Positions 36,481 to 51,600 of a stretch of DNA of 64,000 nucleotides are shown here, in pieces. Location: positions 105,937,226 to 106,001,225 of the forward strand of contig NC_054702.1 in the NCBI RefSeq assembly GCF_016097555.1, written 5' to 3'. Both the position numbers and the translations under genes were made by a program. The notes below the pieces were generated by a model. It saw nothing but the letters and a program-made list of their open reading frames with translations, did not search any database and was not told the origin of the DNA. Each line of letters starts with the position of its first letter. Position 1 is the first letter of the stretch. The stretch is from Gigantopelta aegis (Eukaryota; Mollusca; Gastropoda; Neomphalida; Peltospiridae).

Positions 36481-36661
36481 ATGGCGGCCACTGACAGGCA
36501 GTGGTACGTAACAGAAGACGGTTGTTTATCCGTTGGAGAAAACGTTACAAGCGTAACCTATCATTCGTCATTAAATTCTATTATTCTAACAACCAATGAA
36601 CCATCTCTTAAAATATTGGATGCGACATCTGGGGTATTATTACAGAAATCAAATCTTTCGG
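36481..36661 (+). CDS. BIRC6: BIRC6 coding exon 1
   Basis: ATG at 36481 (MAATDRQWYVTEDGCLSVG), donor TCGG|GTGAGT, exits phase 1. VTSVTYHSSLNSIILTTNEP and IKVIDGTSG-like LKILDATSGVLLQ match the first WD40 strands of human BIRC6 (LHSLSYHPALNAILAVTSRG). Intron 1 is 8.6 kb. Confidence 0.93.
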
Positions 36662-39600
36662 GTGAGTGTTCATTTGCTTTGGGTTTTTTCCCGTTTTTGT
36701 TTCGCGTAGTCGTTGACATTGTACAATCGAAACCTTGGATTATTTTTCTCTGTTGACTATACACATATATCCTTAAGTAAATCATTCACGATGCATGGAT
36801 AACAATTTACCGTACTTTTCTTGACATAGTTTATTCTCGCATAGTTTTACTGGTTGTCTGGGAATGGGCATGCCACCTACTTCCTGGCTGTTTCACACTT
36901 TTGTAAATTATAGTTAATAAAAAAAAACCCCTGTATTGTCACATTGTGAAATGCATTGAACTGGTCTATTTACATATGACTTGTTTTAAGTAATCTGCAC
37001 AGCATGAACTAACATTGGAATACTTTTGTCAGTTTTGAGTTAACAAAACCCTCTCAAAAACAAATTGCATAAATGAGAAAAAGACGTAGGCATGAAAAAT
37101 ATTTATTATACAGATATAAATGTATGTACGGCAGGCATTTTTCACTGTAGCACTGTAGTAAATGATTTGTAATATCAAACATACCTAAATATAAAATAAG
37201 CAACAGTTTTACAATGATGTCATTGTTAAAGTCTCGTCTGCTTCGCAGATTCATTGTGATCTGAATTTTTGTGAAGTCAGTTTATGGGAGGATATGAGAA
37301 ATACTAACATTGAACAATGGCGTGCATTTAATCCATTCACAACAGAAACTGACATTGTTATTATACATTTGTGGTTGTTTTCAATAGTACCGTATACGCA
37401 AATATGTTCGCGAATAAAATATACCATGAAAATCACGAACACGTTATTAGCACCGTGAACTTATTTCCGATTTGGTATATTATCTCTACACGCCCAACCC
37501 ATATCAGAATCAAGCAGTCGGTGGTCCGCAAGGTCACGTGATTCTGTAAACCTGCCTGGTCACATGGATTTGATCCAGATGACACACATTTGGGTGCAAG
37601 TCTGTTGTTACGTAATCTCAGTTTTCTTTGTTTTCTTTGTAACCATAAATGGAAGTTTGCGAATATTACCAATAATGAAAAGTTATTTCTTATGATATTT
37701 GCGTTTTTCAATGTTCTGTATCGCATGTGCGTGTTCCATCGATAACATGACAATAGTCTTATCAGACATACATACAACATTTACGTCTCACTGGCTATCC
37801 AGAGATCGGGCCCGGGATAGACATGCTTGAAACTCTAGTGGTATATGGAGCATGTAAATAAATATTGGTAATGGTAATGGTCTCGCTGACAGCATAGTGA
37901 ACATGTCCAAGTATGTGTGTGAAATCGTCATTGAAAACAGTTTGGCAAATGAAATATGGATAATTTTTAATTTATTATCAAGCCTGATTGCGAATTATTT
38001 TAGCCGCGAAAATATTTGCGTATACGGTATATTGAACAAGGTAAACCATTACATGAAATCGATCGTACATTACAATTCATGTGTGAAGAAACTATTTCCC
38101 ATTGATATGGTTCATGGTTACTCGAGGATAATCAGTGCCAGCACTCGAGCTGAAGATCACTTTCCTGAAATGGCGTTAGGCAAGCAATCAATGAAATTTT
38201 GAATAAAATGCATTAAACATTTTATTACTAAAATCTTTGTAAGCAAAAGGAATGGGAGTGATCTCTTGCCTTTGCTAGCGATGACTGCTGATGCGTACAT
38301 ATGCTGTCACGAATCATAGTCACTTCATACCATTAGTAACCATAGTTATATTGTACCATCCATTTCATACCATACTGCCAGGTAATTTCGTACCAAAGTT
38401 GTAAAAAGTCATTTTGTACCAGTATATAGAAAGTGAATCGACCGTATCATAAAAAGCATTTGTACTGTATTTTTGTCAAAAAGATGCAATGTTTTTTTGT
38501 TTTTTTGTTGTTGTTGTTGTTGTTTACCTTTATTTTGACAGTTGAAAGTTCAGTACTTCAGTGCTAAATTTTTACGGTCGTCCGGTCGTCTGTGACGACC
38601 TAATATTCAGTTAGGCAACTTAATTCTATGATACTAGTTTCCTGTCGTTGCTCAGTTTGAAGGATTTTGGTTGCTTGCCCGGAGGTCAAGTATGGGTTCA
38701 CATCGAGGTTGCCCCTCCAAAAATTTGGTTGCCCTGATTTCATCTGTGTTTAGAAAATAAGAGATATATATATTCCAATAAAACAGCAACCAACAGGTTT
38801 GGAATTAACATGTTGTCACTAAAATGTAATTTGTACTGTCTGACAATAAAATACATTTTCTTCTTTTGTCTTCTGTAGTGTATTCCACTCATTTTAGAAG
38901 AGCTAGAATTATTTTAATTACGTCAAAATGGTATAATTACCCAGATTCAATATAACGTTTGTTTCTGGGACTATTACAATATTTTTGGTTTTGTTTTATT
39001 TGATTTTAAATGTTTGTAGTTATACATAGGTCCTATTTGCTTAAGATTTTTGTGATTTGGTGACATGTCAACTATATTCCAATCGAATACACACTTATGT
39101 TCCAATTGAATGCACTGGAATGTTTTCTATTCGGAATACTTCATCCGATTACGATTTTTCCCCGATGTCTCACAGAATTGGCCGAGGAGTTCTGAGTGGC
39201 AGACAAACCCACGTGATTTCAACTGATTGACTGACGCTTTAGATAACAACAGTTTAAAAGTGATTGTAGACAAGGAAACTGCACATTGTTATGGGACACA
39301 ACTTGTTGTTTGGTGTAAAAAAAAGTTAGTCGTCCGACGGGCAACTAGTATTATAGAATTAAATTGCCCGACTGAATATCAGGTCATCACTGATGACCGT
39401 AAAAATTGAGTGCTGATTATGTGCAGTTTCCTTTCCCATAATCGTTTTTAAACTGTTGTTGTTAAACTCTATTTTCAAAACACAGATGAAATCAGGGCAA
39501 CAACATTTTTGGAGGGGCAACCTCAATGTTAACCCATACTTGCCCTCTGGGCAAGCAACCAAAATCCTTAAAATTGAGCACTCTACATGTTATTTCTATA

Positions 39601-42600
39601 TACCTGAGTTGACCATTTAGTATTTACTACTAAAGTTCTGCATGCCAACTTCTACGGGTTATCACCTATCTTGATCATGTAGCAACCTTCTGGTAATTAA
39701 TATAAAAGTCAAAAACAACAAACCAACATAAGGGACCAAGAATTTTCATATATTTTTTTTATATTAAGCTGTCTTTTCAAAATGTGGACTTGTTTCTTGT
39801 GTGTTAAAATTTACAATTTGCAAGTAGTCACACAATTTTCAGATGTAGATTTCACATTTGTTAATTCACAAAATTAAATGGTTTATAAAGTCAAAAAACA
39901 AAAAAAGGAAAACATAGTTGCAGATGATGTTTGCATCTTATAGAGGTTTGAAATGTAATGTTATTTTATAAAAGACTACCGGGGTGACATTACACATTTT
40001 TTATGGTATGAAATTACCAAGGTACAAAATGACTAGGGTATAAAATGACCAAATAGGTATGAACTGATTATGGTACTAAACGACCATGGTACAAATTGAC
40101 TAACAACCTGATGTCACACTAACATGTTAGTAGTACTTAAACTTATTGTGTTGTTTAAAGAAAAAAAATTTCCAATGGGTAGAGTTAGTAAGAATCTGTT
40201 ATTTTTTTTTAAACCTTTCCTGAAAACTGTACTATGTAGACTTTATCGAAGCAAATCATATTACTTTTAACTAAATTAATCAGATCAGTCTGTTAGCAGA
40301 ATTGACTGGGATAAATGGTGTATCATGTAAAATACTTGTTTATTAATTACCTCTTATTTTTCATAAATATTATGCCTTGAACAACTCCTGCAGTTGCCCA
40401 CGGCAATCAGCAGTGCTATGGACTCCTGCAGTTGCCCACGGCAATCAGCAGTGCTATGGAGATTGCTGCTAAGTTTTTAATTCCCCTTGGTACTTTTTTA
40501 AAAATATATTCTTGTTTTAAACACAGCATGTTGTTTGCTGTGGACATTTTCTTAAATGCAGGGCAGGCCAGGCCAGGCCATTGGATTTAACGGTAACGAT
40601 CGTTACCGGTAGCGTGTCGGCAAAACCACGGAACCGAAATTTCGTTTCCCATGATTATTATGTTGATTTAAAAAAAAAAAAATTTTTATTTATTTATACA
40701 TATATATGAATCATAGTCACTTTGTACCCAAGTCATTTCGTACCATGCTGCCTGGTCATTTCGTACCCTAGTCATTTCGTACCATTGCAAAAAGTCATTT
40801 CGTACCCTAGTCATTTCGTACCATTGTGAAAAGTCATTTCGTACCCTAGTCATTTCGTACCTAGTCATTTCATTCCAGTATATAGAAAACGAATTGACTA
40901 TAGCATAAAAGCAGTGGTTTTGTTTTAAAACTTTATTTTGACAGTTTGAAAAACAGAACACGTTACTGTGCAGCATATCGTTATTGGTACCCATAATACC
41001 TGTCAACTGTTATTTCCATTTTACCTGACAAGAGCCGTATATGGTATTTACTACTAACTGACAACTGCGATTTTGTGTGAAATGTATATATATGTATTAT
41101 ACAAATAATAATATGTTTCTCATATAAAACTACTGGAGATAGTTTTTAAACACTGATGATACCCGATTCGGAAGAAAGAAAGAAATGTTTTATTTAACGA
41201 CGCACTCAATGCATTTTATTATATGTAAACATATAAACTTAGAACATGTTCTATATTTTGACAATGCCAGACTCAGCTTCTGTGGCTTTCGGCTGGGTCT
41301 TTCTGAAAATAGAGCTCAAAATGTATCGAAGACATTAAAATTTACATATATTTTTTTAATCTGGAAGTCGTCGGCTTATTGGAATGGACTGGATACTCCA
41401 TAATTATCTAGTAGAGCTACTATTTGACAATTGTTATTCAATGTTATGGTAAAAAGGAAACATATTTAATTAGCTTACATTATTCTAGGACAAAGTCAAA
41501 ATCAATCTTGTAGTAAGTTTTAACTCACACTAACAATAACACATGCTTTATATATGCTTCGTATTAAGATACATCGTATATTTTGGTAAAATGTTTTGTT
41601 TTTTTGTTCTCTTTTTTTGTCACATATTTATTTTTCTTTCGATATTTATTTTATTAGTAGCCTACTAGCATTTACAATATCCCAATCAAATGTGTGCATG
41701 ATTCGTCTGTAGGAGGACAGCGACTCACAAGGAAATGTTATCCCTCTTGCATCGCCACCAAATTTATTTCATTCCACAAAGAGAACTGCCACCCCAGACT
41801 AGTTTATATACTAAAGCATGCACAGTTCTACCTTTATTCTCTTTGTCCTGTATTGTTTGATTTTTTTTACTTCAGAGACAATGCAAGTCAAGCTGCATAC
41901 CTTGGCTGTTGTAGCACTTTGTCTTCACCCCTGTATTAAAATGAGATTAAATATGTATAATTTAATGGTAATTTGTAAAGAAACATTTTTATTTATACTG
42001 AATTTCTTTTTTCAAAAAGTGTTATTTGAGTTATGGGTTTAATACTTTTTAATATGTTTTTATATAAATTTTAACTTTATTTATTATGAAGTTACATGCC
42101 AATTCATCAGTTTCCTTTTGAAGCAAACGGTCAATATACGATGAGCGCAGCAACAAAGAACATTCCAGTTTTGAATTTGGTTGTGCAGTTAAATTTGAAT
42201 GTGAAAATTGGAGGGCTAATTGAATTTTGAATTTGAGAAGGCCAGTAAGATTTTTCTTCAACTGGCCCTGTTCCAAATTATCCACACACAATTAAAAACA
42301 CTATCAGAGATGCTTACAGAACTAATTGCTTTTTACAGCATGAATGCAGAAATATTTTACGAAAAATTATATTAACACATTTATCAGCATATTTTTTATA
42401 CATGTAATTGAGTAGAAATAAAAATCTTTATACAGAAATAATCCCAGACATGTGTTTTGTTAATTGACATAATATATAAAAGAAATATTTATATTTTACG
42501 CCAACTTTTATCCATAATATTTACATATGTTACTGGTGTGTACGTCCAACACCAAAATATTTTTTAATCCCCACTTCTGCTAACTGGTTGTAAAATGTTA

Positions 42601-45600
42601 CTAACTGAGACACAATATTAATTTTATATAGTTGATTAAAAAATATAAAAACAATTACTGAATATGTAACAATTGCCATGCTACTGTGGTGTTGTTATAG
42701 TGTATGTCTGACACCATAAAGCATGTTTATTTTTTTCCAATTTTGAAGCAAAATATTGATATTTATGCAATACCAGTGTCATATTAGGAAACATTTTTTT
42801 TATAACTAGAGTCAATTATGACCGTCATTACTAATTTTTTTATCAATATTATAAGTAGATTAACAGGAATTTATCAATAGTCGATGATTAATTAATGTGC
42901 TCTAGTGGTGTCATTAAACAAAACAAACTGACAGTAAAACATTATTAACAGACTGATTCAGGTCTATTAATAGGAAATGCGATGACATTCTAGCGACTGT
43001 ACTTAGTGTCGGACAAAATGACTGCTAGTATTAACTTTTTGACTGTCAAAGCATGCCAATACACACATGTAGCCTCATCTGGCTCATGCGAAGGTACCTG
43101 TGCAGCTACCATTAGATTGATTTAGTCTAAAACCCATTTTGCCTGTCACAAGAGCACCATGTATTACAAACATGCACTGTGGTGCATGAGATTTCGTGCC
43201 ACCGTCGCGATAAAATTATGTTCTCGTTACTAGGAATATGATTTTACAGAATTTCTAATTTCCAACGAATCGAAACTAACGTTAATACATTTTGGTTAAA
43301 TTACATCAACAAATATCATCTTCAGATCAATATTACATTAGTTTAAGCCTAAATTGAAATTGATTTTAAAAGTATTAAAAAGAAATAATAATAATTCTTC
43401 TTTAAGAGGTCAAACAAGATTTTGTCACAGGTCGATTTTCGTGGGTCGGTCAGGTTAGGACAAACAAATATATTTTTTTTTTTCGCCTGGCAGCTTTGAA
43501 GTTAGTTCTAGCACACATAAAGTCTATTTTTGTATTTATGATTGGAGAAATGCTCATCTTATATTCTCGTTTGAATATCGTTGCCCATTAACCTTTTCAT
43601 TTGTATCTGAACTACCGAAGAAGATCGTTCGTGTAGACACTAAAACCACACAAACGACATATTCGTAGTCTGAAAACTTCAAATTTTATGCCCTGTATGA
43701 TAAAAAGATTATTACCCTCGTATGCTGGTATTTTATATGATTCGTTTGTCTGGCGATTACCATTATTTATTTTGATCAGTAACCTATTTTGCCTTCTAGT
43801 TTAAATTTTAACAAATTTAGTAGCACTGTTAATGAATTGGCTACAACTGAGAAATACTGTGTAACCACTAATTGGTTATTTTAAGGATTACTTTACCCAT
43901 TTAAAATTGCTGGAGCCCTGCCAAAAATGAGCTTTGACTGATTAATACTTGTCTTAATGTAATAAATCAATACATGTGGAGTATGTACATATTATAGTAT
44001 ACATGTACAACACTTATTTACACAGTTTTTAGGCAATGTAAATTATTTTCAGCTAAATACAGATTTGTATCTTTCATTATAATTTTATATACAACTTTTA
44101 AAATTACAATTAGCAGTCAGTATTTTGGGTCATCCTGGTGTGTGTGGTACTTAGTTTAAAATGCATTTTACATTAAACAGAAAAGTACGTACTATATTTC
44201 TGCTGTAATTATGACCACGTTTTTAATTCAATTATTTTTCAAAAACTGACGGTGGTCGTGGGTCATAATTTTAGAATTTGACAGTAACGAGACAATCGAA
44301 GACAATCAAACAATTCTGTTAGTTACAAACTGTTGTGTAAGCATTCACTATTTTCATTGCTTAATGTTAATTCAGGCTTGTTTTCTAAATTTTAACATAA
44401 TATTCACATATAGTTTATGCTTACAAAAAGAACCATGCTTACGGTTAAGTAAACTGTCCCACATCCCATTGTATTGGTCTATTTATTCATTTAGATAGGG
44501 TAGCTAACACAATGTAGCATAATATACTAATTATTAAGATGAAAAAGCTTTTAATTCATGTGATGTTGGTTTATTTTGTTTCATTCCATATTACACTGTT
44601 TTACTCCAGTTCTATGTATTCTGCATTGTTCATCAATTTGCACCCGCACTGTGGTAATCAGTCAAAGAAATAAACAGAATTTTTCACATGTCCACCGGAC
44701 AAATACATCTAGAAATCTACTTGTCCACCAATATTTTCACTTGTCCAAATAAATTATTTGTTTTATTCAAGTACCAGAATGATGCTTTGATTGCTCAAAA
44801 TAAAACTGCACTGAAATTTTTTACTTGTCCACCAAGGCACATTTTACTTGTCTGAATAGATTTTCACTTGTTGTGACAACGGATAAGTGCTTATTTGGAA
44901 CACAGGTATAATTCTAGTAACTTGTCATTTTCAACTTCATTGGAGTCCAGGCATCGAAATATGTTGAGAACAGTTGTTACGGTTACTGGGAGGTTATCAC
45001 AATTGATCAATTGTGTTTATTTTTATTAAATATATATTCAGTTATTAATAAAATGAGAAAATTACTATGAATAAATAATAAAGTATCTGTGTGTCTGCTT
45101 TGGGATTTTATAGTAATTATATAATCAGGTAAACATGATAAATGTGTCATAACCCAAGGAGGCTTGTATTTTGTGGTAACTTGTACATGGGTTACCAGAC
45201 ACATTGCCTATTTTGATACTTGGGGGCCAAGTTGTATATGCATACATGTAAGTGTCACTTCTCCACTTGTAAAAACAAGGCCATCTTCTTCTTTTTGCAG
45301 CCAAAAATTGCAAAACATTTACCTGTGCCTACTTAGCTGAGAAGGACAAGACCGTATTTTGTGATGGCCAGTCGTTGGGAGTTCGCAAACACATCCGGGG
45401 AGTCCTCTTGTTAGATACAGCTCTACAGGTTCCTGTAATCAAGAATAACAATGTGGTCAAAGTGGAACTTCCACTTGCAGAGGTAATATTTTGTCGATTT
45501 TTAAAACATTTTAAACAATTAAATGTCTACTCGTGCAAGTATTTCTCAATAGAAAAATGGAAAAGTAAATCAACCATAGTTTATCAAAGCTATTTCTGGT

Positions 45601-48600
45601 TGTCTATTATTATTTTCGGCCAGTGCTATATGCAAAATGGCTGTAAAAACTAATTAGTAAATGCACTGCTTGTTGTATACATAATACAGTGTGTCGACTT
45701 GTGTGATGTAGGGTGAGATATTTTGTCTGTAGTATCCAGAAAGTTGAAACATGAATTATTTAGTTAAACATTTTACTTTTGGATATCAATAAACGTTTAC
45801 TAGTTACATGAATGTAGCTATAAATGTTGCTCCAAAATGGATTTCTTTAAGTTTAAGCAAATAAAGTGATATATAATTACTCATAAAATTAGTGTGACTG
45901 GTATAAGGTATGTTTAATGTCTGTTTTGAATCATGAAATGTTGTATGATCAGGGTTTCTGCCAGAGGATAAAACAGGTATGGCGCCATACCCAAATGTTT
46001 TGCAGATTTATTTTTTTAAGTTGACCTTTAGACAAGATTAATGACTTATCATTACTGTATGATTTTCTTAACCCTAAACCTAACCCATTTTCTTTCTGGG
46101 GGAAGCCACCCATACTGCCTATTGACTGGTTGCATTCAGCACACACATTGTAAATATTCAATTCCATAGCGCCATACCCAAAAATGTCTTTCTGGCAGAA
46201 ACCCTGATGACTAATATAAGTTATGTTTAACATAGGCGACCCAGCTGTTCAAGTCGCTGGTGAATGCTGAGTTGTCTGGTGTTGAACATGTGGAGGATGT
46301 CCTGAAGGAGCTGGAGAAAGAGCTGGAAATTACACAGGAAGCTACAAAGGGAAACCATAAGCTAGCAAAGGTATGTAAAATCAAGGAAATATGTTTGTTA
46401 AAAACATAGATTACCGTTTATCAATGAGTTACATATTAATGAGCTATTTGACTTGCTATGTTTTAAGAGTTCATTGAGCTAATGGAGTTTTTCAATATTT
46501 TTGCTTATGAATTAGCCTTCATGACAATGTCTAACAAATGTTTATGGTTTCTGCTGGACTAAAGATATTGGTTGACAATGCATAACTAAATTTTTGAAAA
46601 TGTTCAGTTCATCATAATGCTGCAAAATAAAAACACAATCTCCAGACATGCCAAATCTTAAAGCACATTTATGACAGATTATTTTGAAACATATTTGTAA
46701 TGTCTATGTTCACTTCATAATTGAAGCAGTCGGTCAAATAATGTTTCAGTCATTGTCAACTTTACTTTCTAAATAAAAAAAAATTTGTTTAAATTATTGA
46801 AATAAACGAATGCATACTTATCTCAATAGGATAATGCACTTGTTGATTTATTTCTACACTATTAAAAAAATTATTAATAACGCAGTTCTAAATACTATCT
46901 GTTTTAGATGTATGAATATATATTTAACCATACCTGGACTTTGCAACAATGTCATGATTATATAAATTTTGTGTTTAAATAAAATATAAATATTATGTCA
47001 GTCTTTTAACAAATGTTTGAGAAAGTCACTAGCCCTAACAGACGCTTTGGCTATTGCCCTGTGTATTAGCGTTAATAATTTCCACCAGCCCAAACCAAAG
47101 ATTCATTAGCTGAGACCAAAGGCTAATGGATTTGTTGAACCCTGTTATGTATTGATCCATTTTTCTATCATTTCAGTGGGCAACTGTCTGTTTGCGGCTA
47201 CCGCATTATGTTCTGAAAGGTGTGTGCAGTGGTTTTGTCAATGAATTAAAGCGCAGCAATGTTCACAATCCCGGGTTGCCCATTGCCTCGGCAATATGTG
47301 ATCGTCTGATGTACCTGTTGCCATCCAGTATTCCGGTGATCAACAGCAAGCATGTTGACAGGTCGTACATGTACAGTGAGGCTAGTCGGCTGGAGACGTT
47401 CAGAAAATGGCCACACCAAAACTACAAGTAAGTGGATTGCTTTGGCACTGTGCAGGCAGATAAATTTCAAGGTTTGTTCATTTCAGCCCAGACCATCAAA
47501 TTATAGCATCTCCCAGAAATGATTAAAGAGGTTCACACATACAATTTCTTTTCAAAGTATAATTAACAGAAAACAATTAATGCCCTTGAATAACTTGTAA
47601 ATAAATTTAAAAAATACAAGGATCAATTGAAAGTTTCTTAACTTCACATTTGTCACTTCCTATTAAGATGTCACATAATTTGTAAATTATATATGATGTA
47701 AGTAAATACATGTAAAACATATTATGTAAGTAACAAAAAGGCGCTAACTCTTAAAAGTAAAAAGGGAATTTCCTACAAAAGAAAGTTCTGGTCTAGATTG
47801 CACATATGTGCAATACAAGATAAATTTATCACACTGTTTGAAAATGTCTTTATCACTATATAGTAAGATTGAATAGGTTTGCAATAAAATCTAAAATCAG
47901 TGTGACTAAGTTAAATAAAATCTAATAACTGAATAGTAGATTTTTATGAGTAAATGTCAGAGTAATAGAGATAGAAGACTATTACAAAGACAATTGACCC
48001 TTTCATGGTTGCTACATAATGTTTATGTATCATCAACCTGTATTTATTTTGTGTACATAAGAAGTAATGCTGGCTTGAACATGGTGTTACTGGAAGTAAT
48101 CATAAGTCACAGAAGTTCACAGTAACCAGTACTTTTGAAAACCCTGCAAATGTTTTTTTAATTTACTGTCAACTGTCATTTTCCATTTTCAAAATGATAG
48201 GGCTACCTCTGGGTATGAATTGAGTCTGACCTTAATGCTGTGTTTGTTTTCAGGTGGGCCACACCAGAGCCGATGGCCCAGGCAGGATTTTACCATCACC
48301 CAAATTCATCAGGAGATGACCGTGCCATGTGCTTCACTTGTAGCGTGTGTCTTGTATGCTGGGAACCTACTGATGAACCCTGGTAGGTATTAACATGGAA
48401 AAACAGTGTTATAGTCACAACTAGTGAGCTAGGTATATCCAAAAGTATTTATTGTTTAAAAAAAATTCTGAAGGACAATTAAAGTGTAAATAGGTGTCTT
48501 TTTTTTATTTTGGTTTTAAAGCCATGTATCTAAAACATTTATTGTAAAATATTAATTTTGTTACAGGTCTGAGCATGAACGTCATTCACCAGCTTGTCCT

Positions 48601-51600
48601 TTTGTGAAAGGAGAGTCCACACAGAATGTTCCACTCTCAGGTACTATATTCTCTTCTGTAAAGGCTCTAAACATTCTGAGAATAATCATGTCATTTGGTC
48701 ATGCAAATCTAATGTGTAAACATTATTAAATTAAGGACATCATTTACATGGTCATAACGGGTTATACAAAAAGGAAATTGGTTACCTGAATTTGTGTTGG
48801 TGTAACTACTAAATGGGTTACGCAAATTTTTAATTCTCAGAGTCCTGCTGCACTTGTTTATATTTTGTATTAATGAATGAAAATTCAAATACTATTACTA
48901 CAGATACTGCAACAGGACTCGAATTTAACGACGGCACTGATGGCAATTGCTGCCTTTGTTATATAAATTGCCGTAGGTAGAGAGCATCACTGACTGCACC
49001 TTTGTGTCATTAGTAAAGCTCCTCAACAGTGGCAAAGTGTATACACCTGGTGTACATTATCTGCCAATATTTAACATTTGAAATAAGTCTACATAGAGCA
49101 AAATAACCCTTTAATCATGTGTATTTGCTGCAAATGTCACTTTTAAAAAATTGCCACAGGCAGACTCAAAATTGCTGTTGGTGGGCTGTTTCACCATTGG
49201 AATGTCTTAAAAATTGCTGTGGGAGACAAATTCTTAAGTTCGAGCCCTGTTGCAACTACAGTGTAAAAGTGGAGGTTTTTGCAATCAAGATCATTTTGGT
49301 AGGTCATATTTGTATTTCTTGAACACAATACAAATTTCAGATTAAATATTTTTTTTATTGTTGACATTTTCAGTTACCTATGCAACACAACCTGCTCAAC
49401 GCCATGGAGACTCTCACGAAAAGGTAGATTTTATTGTTGGACATTCATTTTCACATGCTGTGTTACTGTCATACCACTTTTATCTTTTGGTAGACATTTT
49501 TTGTCTGGGTTGCTTTAAAATGTTTGTAGTTTGCATGTATTTGTTAGCCATATAACTGAGATATATTTTGGTAGGAGTCTTGTCTGCCAGAGATGTTCAA
49601 GATCAAAGGATTAATCCCTCTCAATTCCTAAATCTCTCTCTGTTCTATTTGAATTTGAATTTTATTTATTATTTATTTTATTTTATTTTATTTTATTATT
49701 TATTTGTTTATATAAATCTTAAGATATTTTTGGGGTTTCTTTCACATTGAGTGTGTGTTTGATATTTAATAGCTGCTTATCAAACTATGTCTAATTGACA
49801 AATGTAGGTAATACAGATTTTAAAAAAAAGAAGCTTACCGTATATCTTCGCCTGTAAGTCGATCTCGGCTATAAGTCGAGTCCCTAATTTCAAGCCCTGA
49901 AAACTTATTTTTTTATTGACCCGTTTATAAGTCGACCCATGAAAAACTACTTATAAATATTAAAATATTTCTTATTTTCAGCACATGAGAACAATAATAT
50001 TTGAACAAAAGATAATTATTTTACAAACTTCGATTTTCACGTTTTGTACATCGCAATATGATCAGACTATTCCAATCAAACTAACATTATTACATAGCAT
50101 CAAAACGAAATATTCCCTTAGTAGAGAGTGAAAGCTGTTTGACTGTTACTGTATAGTACTGTACAGATGGTTTTGTGCACAGACAACAACTTTATTTATA
50201 AACACTGACAACAGATCACTACGATAAAACTGAAAGTATCACGTTTTGCCGCCATATTAATACATGTAAGGAGGATAACTCTGGAAAGTACACTGGTTTT
50301 TGTACCAAATGATGTGTGTCCCTATTGCTCTAGATAAGTGAACTGCAGAGATCAGTCTATTTTAAGGGAAAGCTTAGTAATATTCATGAAGTTGATCACC
50401 GCCAAAACATTGTTTGAACAACCATTAATGCCAGTGACCAGATTTCAAAATAAACTCAGGCAACAGGTAGTTAGTATTGTTTACATTTTTACTATTAGTT
50501 ATGACTGTTAATTTAACTAAGTGGACTGTTGTCTTGGCATGTGAGTGAGATCGTACGCCTTTTCGCATAACCAAAACCGTTCTAATGCCAAAAAAAAAAG
50601 GTTATAAAAAATAAATGTGTCAAATTAACATATTTGAGTATAAATACATGGCATACTTCAAAAATAAAACTTGTAAAATAATCCCCAAAACAGTAATATT
50701 TTTTGGTGAATTTTTTTTACCCTCTTATAAGTCAACCCCCCAAGTTATAAAATAATTTTTGGGTGAAAAAAATTCGACTTATAGGCGAAGATATACGGTA
50801 AATTAAAAATATGACATGTAATAAATACTTCTGCAGTGGAGGAGATGACTCAGGTTGTATAGCATAGTTGTGCTAGTACTAGGTAAGTATAAATAAGAAT
50901 GAAAATTAGAAACAAATTTTCTAAATGTTCCTTATTAACCATGTTAATGAATTATCTTCATTATCTTCTTATGAAATAACAGATTCACTGTGTCAGTTCC
51001 ACTGCGAATGAAGATTACATAGCGACATCAACGAGAAATGGCAACATTGCAGTTTGGAACATAAGTAGGGTGTTGAAAGTAAGTTGGTGCAAATGAGATT
51101 TTCAAAACTGTAATGTTATTGTAATAATTTACCAGTATGTCATTGTTTATCTAATAAGCATCCTGCTCCGACGTACTTTTTGTTTTGCTTAAACAAATTC
51201 AAAAAGTGAAATATATATTTACTTTCTAATGACGGCTTAAATGTTTGCATTTACTCCAACATTAATTTTTTGTGTTTAGCTCAATTTCTCACAAACTATA
51301 AGTCATTGATCAATGAAATGTGGCTTATAGTTGCATCTATGAATATTCATCTATTCTTGTTTAATAAGTTAAAAATTGATATTATATATTTTTAATTTTT
51401 AAATTTTAATTATTATTGTTGTAATATGCATTGAGATGAACATTATGGATGCAGCTATAAGCCACACTGAATGCATTCATGTTTGGCAAGACATTTAATT
51501 CCATAATCAATATATTGACCAGTATAAATTAGGTGAGGATGATATTGAATAAAAAATAATTATGCATTTTGTTGATGATAATTGTTGACAACCCTTTACT

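Noticed and set aside
42049-42291. 80-residue minus-strand frame in BIRC6 intron 1
   Set aside because: Composition is low-complexity (repeated AATTTGAAT-like DNA), with no domain or splice support.
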